63,903 nt of DNA from Phycisphaerales bacterium. GTDB lineage: Bacteria > Planctomycetota > Phycisphaerae > Phycisphaerales > UBA1924. Shown in pieces: positions 62,521 through 63,903 of this stretch. The position numbers were made by a program, and so were the translations under genes. A model generated the notes under the pieces. It did not search any database. It saw nothing but the letters and a program-made list of their open reading frames with translations, and was not told where the DNA came from. Where the stretch lies: the NCBI GenBank assembly GCA_020853815.1, contig JADYYE010000101.1, positions 1-63,903 of the forward strand. The letters are read 5' to 3'. The first letter of the stretch is position 1. Each line of letters starts with the position of its first letter.

Positions 62521-63201
62521 TCAGCGGCGACGACGCGCGGCGGCCAGAGCGCCAACGCCCAGGAGCGCCCGGGCGCCCGGGGTGGGGACGTTCTCGGTCT
62601 TCCAGCGGCCGTGGGTCAGGTCGAGGGAGAACTTGACGGGGTCAGCGCCGACGTTGACGAAGGCGTTGTTGTCCCAGTCGGCGAGGTTCTCGCCGTAGCT
62701 CATGCTCCAGCCGTGGGCGACGGAGCGGAACTTGAAGCCATAGCCGCCGGCGGCGATGTTGAAGGTGCCTTCATAGAGGCCGTTGCCCATGTCGGTGAGC
62801 GTGCCGATGGGGGCGGACCAACCGTTGAAGTCGCCGATGATCTCGAAGCCGGTGCCGCCCTGGTCAACGTAGCCGACGCGCTGGTAGTTGGGGGACCAGC
62901 CGTCGTTGGGGTTGACGTTGTCGTAGAAGAAGATGTCGATGGGGTTGCCGTCGGATGAGACCTTCATGTTGCCGGTCGAGGGCCAGTACTGAGACCAGTC
63001 GCCGATGTTGAGCTTGAACTCATTGATGCCGACGCCGGTGCTGGGGATGGTCGCGCCCCACACGCCGCCGCCGAGATCGCTCAGGACGACGCCGGTGCCG
63101 TTGTCCCAGCCGTTGAAGTTGCCGACCGCCTGGATGGCGGCCGAGGCGCTGGCGGTGAGCGCAGCGACAGCCAGAACCGAAGCCACACAAGTCTTACGCA
63201 T
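62521..63201 (-). CDS. Secreted PEP-CTERM-like protein with carbohydrate-binding-like modules
   Basis: 226 residues. Signal peptide (VASVLAVAALTASASA), then two modules beginning GNFNGWDNGTGVVLSD and IIGDFNGWSAPIGTLTDMG; the (G)xFNGW signature and following GVWGA/GLYEG strands resemble starch-binding or CBM48-type E-set domains. The C-terminus VPTPGARALLGVGALAAARRRR is a PEP-CTERM/VPTPGA-type sorting tail: motif, hydrophobic helix, Arg cluster. Likely secreted and anchored through an exosortase-type system. The 386 bp upstream contains only a weak hairpin around 63300. Confidence 0.85.
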   Translation of the reverse strand: MRKTCVASVLAVAALTASASAAIQAVGNFNGWDNGTGVVLSDLGGGVWGATIPSTGVGINEFKLNIGDWSQYWPSTGNMKVSSDGNPIDIFFYDNVNPNDGWSPNYQRVGYVDQGGTGFEIIGDFNGWSAPIGTLTDMGNGLYEGTFNIAAGGYGFKFRSVAHGWSMSYGENLADWDNNAFVNVGADPVKFSLDLTHGRWKTENVPTPGARALLGVGALAAARRRR

Positions 63202-63587
63202 TTGGAAACCCTCCTAATCGTTGAATCCCGGCGCGGAAACGCCGTGGTCTGTCTCTCGCACAAGGATAGTGGCGCGGGGCTCGTACTCCAAGCCAATTTC
63301 CGCATGAAACCATGCGGGAATGCCGGAGTCTGATGCACGCGAATCGATCTCGCGCGGACGCGATCCGGGCCTTGGGCAATCGCGCCCGGGGCCATTCGCC
63401 CTTTCATCTCCCGACCAATGACCCGAAAGAGTTCCGAAATCGCCCCGGGGCATGGGCTCGGGAAGACGAGAATCCGCGGCTATTGTGTGGGTTCTCGGGC
63501 GTTCGGGATTCCGCCGTTTGCGGGCGGAACTCGCCCGGGGCTCGACGGTTTTTCGCGTGGCTCGGGCACGCGGCAGGGGTGCAAGGC
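63202..63587. other. Divergent intergenic region
   Basis: 386 bp between the PEP-CTERM gene and the cysteine synthase gene. A short hairpin CCGCATG/CATGCGG at 63300-63317; no gene or further repeat. Confidence 0.5.
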
Positions 63588-63903
63588 ATGGCGTTCTTCG
63601 ATTCGATTCTGAGCGCGGTCGGCAACACGCCGCTGGTGAAGCTGAACAAGGTCGTGCCCGCGGGGGCGGCGACGGTGCTCGTCAAATGCGAGTTCATGAA
63701 CCCGACGGGCTCGATCAAGGACCGCATGGCGGTGCACGTCCTGAACGAATCGGAGAAGAAGGGGCTGATCAAGCCGGGGATGCTGATCGTGGAGAACACG
63801 AGCGGCAACACGGGGCAGGGCGTGGCGATGTGGGCCGCGGTGCGCGGGTACAAGTGCGTCTTCACGATGCCCGACAAGATGAGCATCGAGAAGGTGAACA
63901 TGC
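63588..63903 (+). CDS. Cysteine synthase/cystathionine beta-synthase family enzyme, 3'-truncated by window edge
   Basis: First 105 codons. MAFFDSILSAVGNTPLVKLNK is the family N-terminus; NPTGSIKDRMAVH contains the PLP Lys (usual PGGSVKDR), and ENTSGNTGQGVAMWA the PLP-phosphate Asn/Ser/Gly loop (usual STSGNTGI). A PLP beta-family enzyme of cysteine or cystathionine synthesis; which of the two needs the missing C-terminal half. AAGGC precedes the ATG. Runs off the window. Confidence 0.9.
   Translation, partial: MAFFDSILSAVGNTPLVKLNKVVPAGAATVLVKCEFMNPTGSIKDRMAVHVLNESEKKGLIKPGMLIVENTSGNTGQGVAMWAAVRGYKCVFTMPDKMSIEKVNM

Overview
The window reads as one continuous piece of chromosome from a GC-rich planctomycete, most likely of the Phycisphaerae/Phycisphaerales. 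The main evidence is a set of secreted proteins that end in a duplicated D-x-N-x-D-G-x-(V/I)-N-G-(D/N)-D-Y-D type dockerin and a terminal Gly-Cys ('GC-type dockerin'). Supporting evidence is a PEP-CTERM-like tail (VPTPGA...RRRR), a Ser/Thr kinase fused to TPRs, a planctomycete-style ECF sigma factor, and zinc-ribbon membrane proteins. Both window edges cut genes: tuf on the left and a cysteine-synthase-like gene on the right.

Layout. 1-2645: translation/secretion/transcription block tuf(partial)-rpmG-tRNA-Trp-secE-nusG. 2935-4905: dnaK on the opposite strand. 5.2-7.35 kb: a scar of IS630-type transposase pieces around an AT-richer insert with one intact secreted-protein gene. 7.4-11.1 kb: TPR kinase translationally coupled to a methyltransferase. 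11.2-14.6 kb: two paralogous zinc-ribbon membrane proteins, a Bax-inhibitor-1 family protein and a CusF-like lipoprotein. 14.8-22.5 kb: four consecutive minus-strand secreted GC-dockerin proteins, two of them long repeat paralogues and one an agmatine-deiminase-family enzyme. 23.2-35 kb: mostly housekeeping (glyA, HU, arfB, pyrE, gpsA, lysS) with a His-rich P-type ATPase. 34.6-37.2 kb: an Rrf2 regulator beside a P1B-4 type metal ATPase. 37.6-40 kb: NfeD-like/flotillin pair. 40-45.3 kb: CZB protein, EVE protein, ECF sigma plus partner, M24 peptidase, a 32-residue secreted peptide and a SpoIIE phosphatase. 45.4-49.4 kb: accessory segment with a nucleotidyltransferase toxin-antitoxin-like pair, a broken S41 protease, a Cys-rich secreted peptide and a MauE-pseudopilin fusion. 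49.5-52.5 kb: PadR regulator, mgtE, PIG-L deacetylase. 52.6-54.3 kb: divergent restriction-modification pair. 54.3-63.9 kb: lipoprotein, dus, a DUF3800 gene broken by a small inverted-repeat element, a PgpH-family HD phosphodiesterase, HDOD protein, surE, PEP-CTERM protein and the truncated cysteine synthase.

Three cross-cutting observations stand out. (1) Many genes lack a Shine-Dalgarno sequence but carry a TANNNT box 5-8 nt before the start codon, the arrangement of leaderless transcripts; in the restriction-modification pair the two divergent boxes overlap. (2) A ~107-bp element with 16-bp perfect terminal inverted repeats sits inside the DUF3800 gene, and its precise removal restores the frame; a second copy lies in a heptamer-repeat tract upstream of glyA. 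(3) Intergenic spacers near the secreted-protein genes carry tandem 7- and 8-mer arrays. No CRISPR array, rRNA or prophage was seen. All family assignments come from reading the sequence, without database searches.
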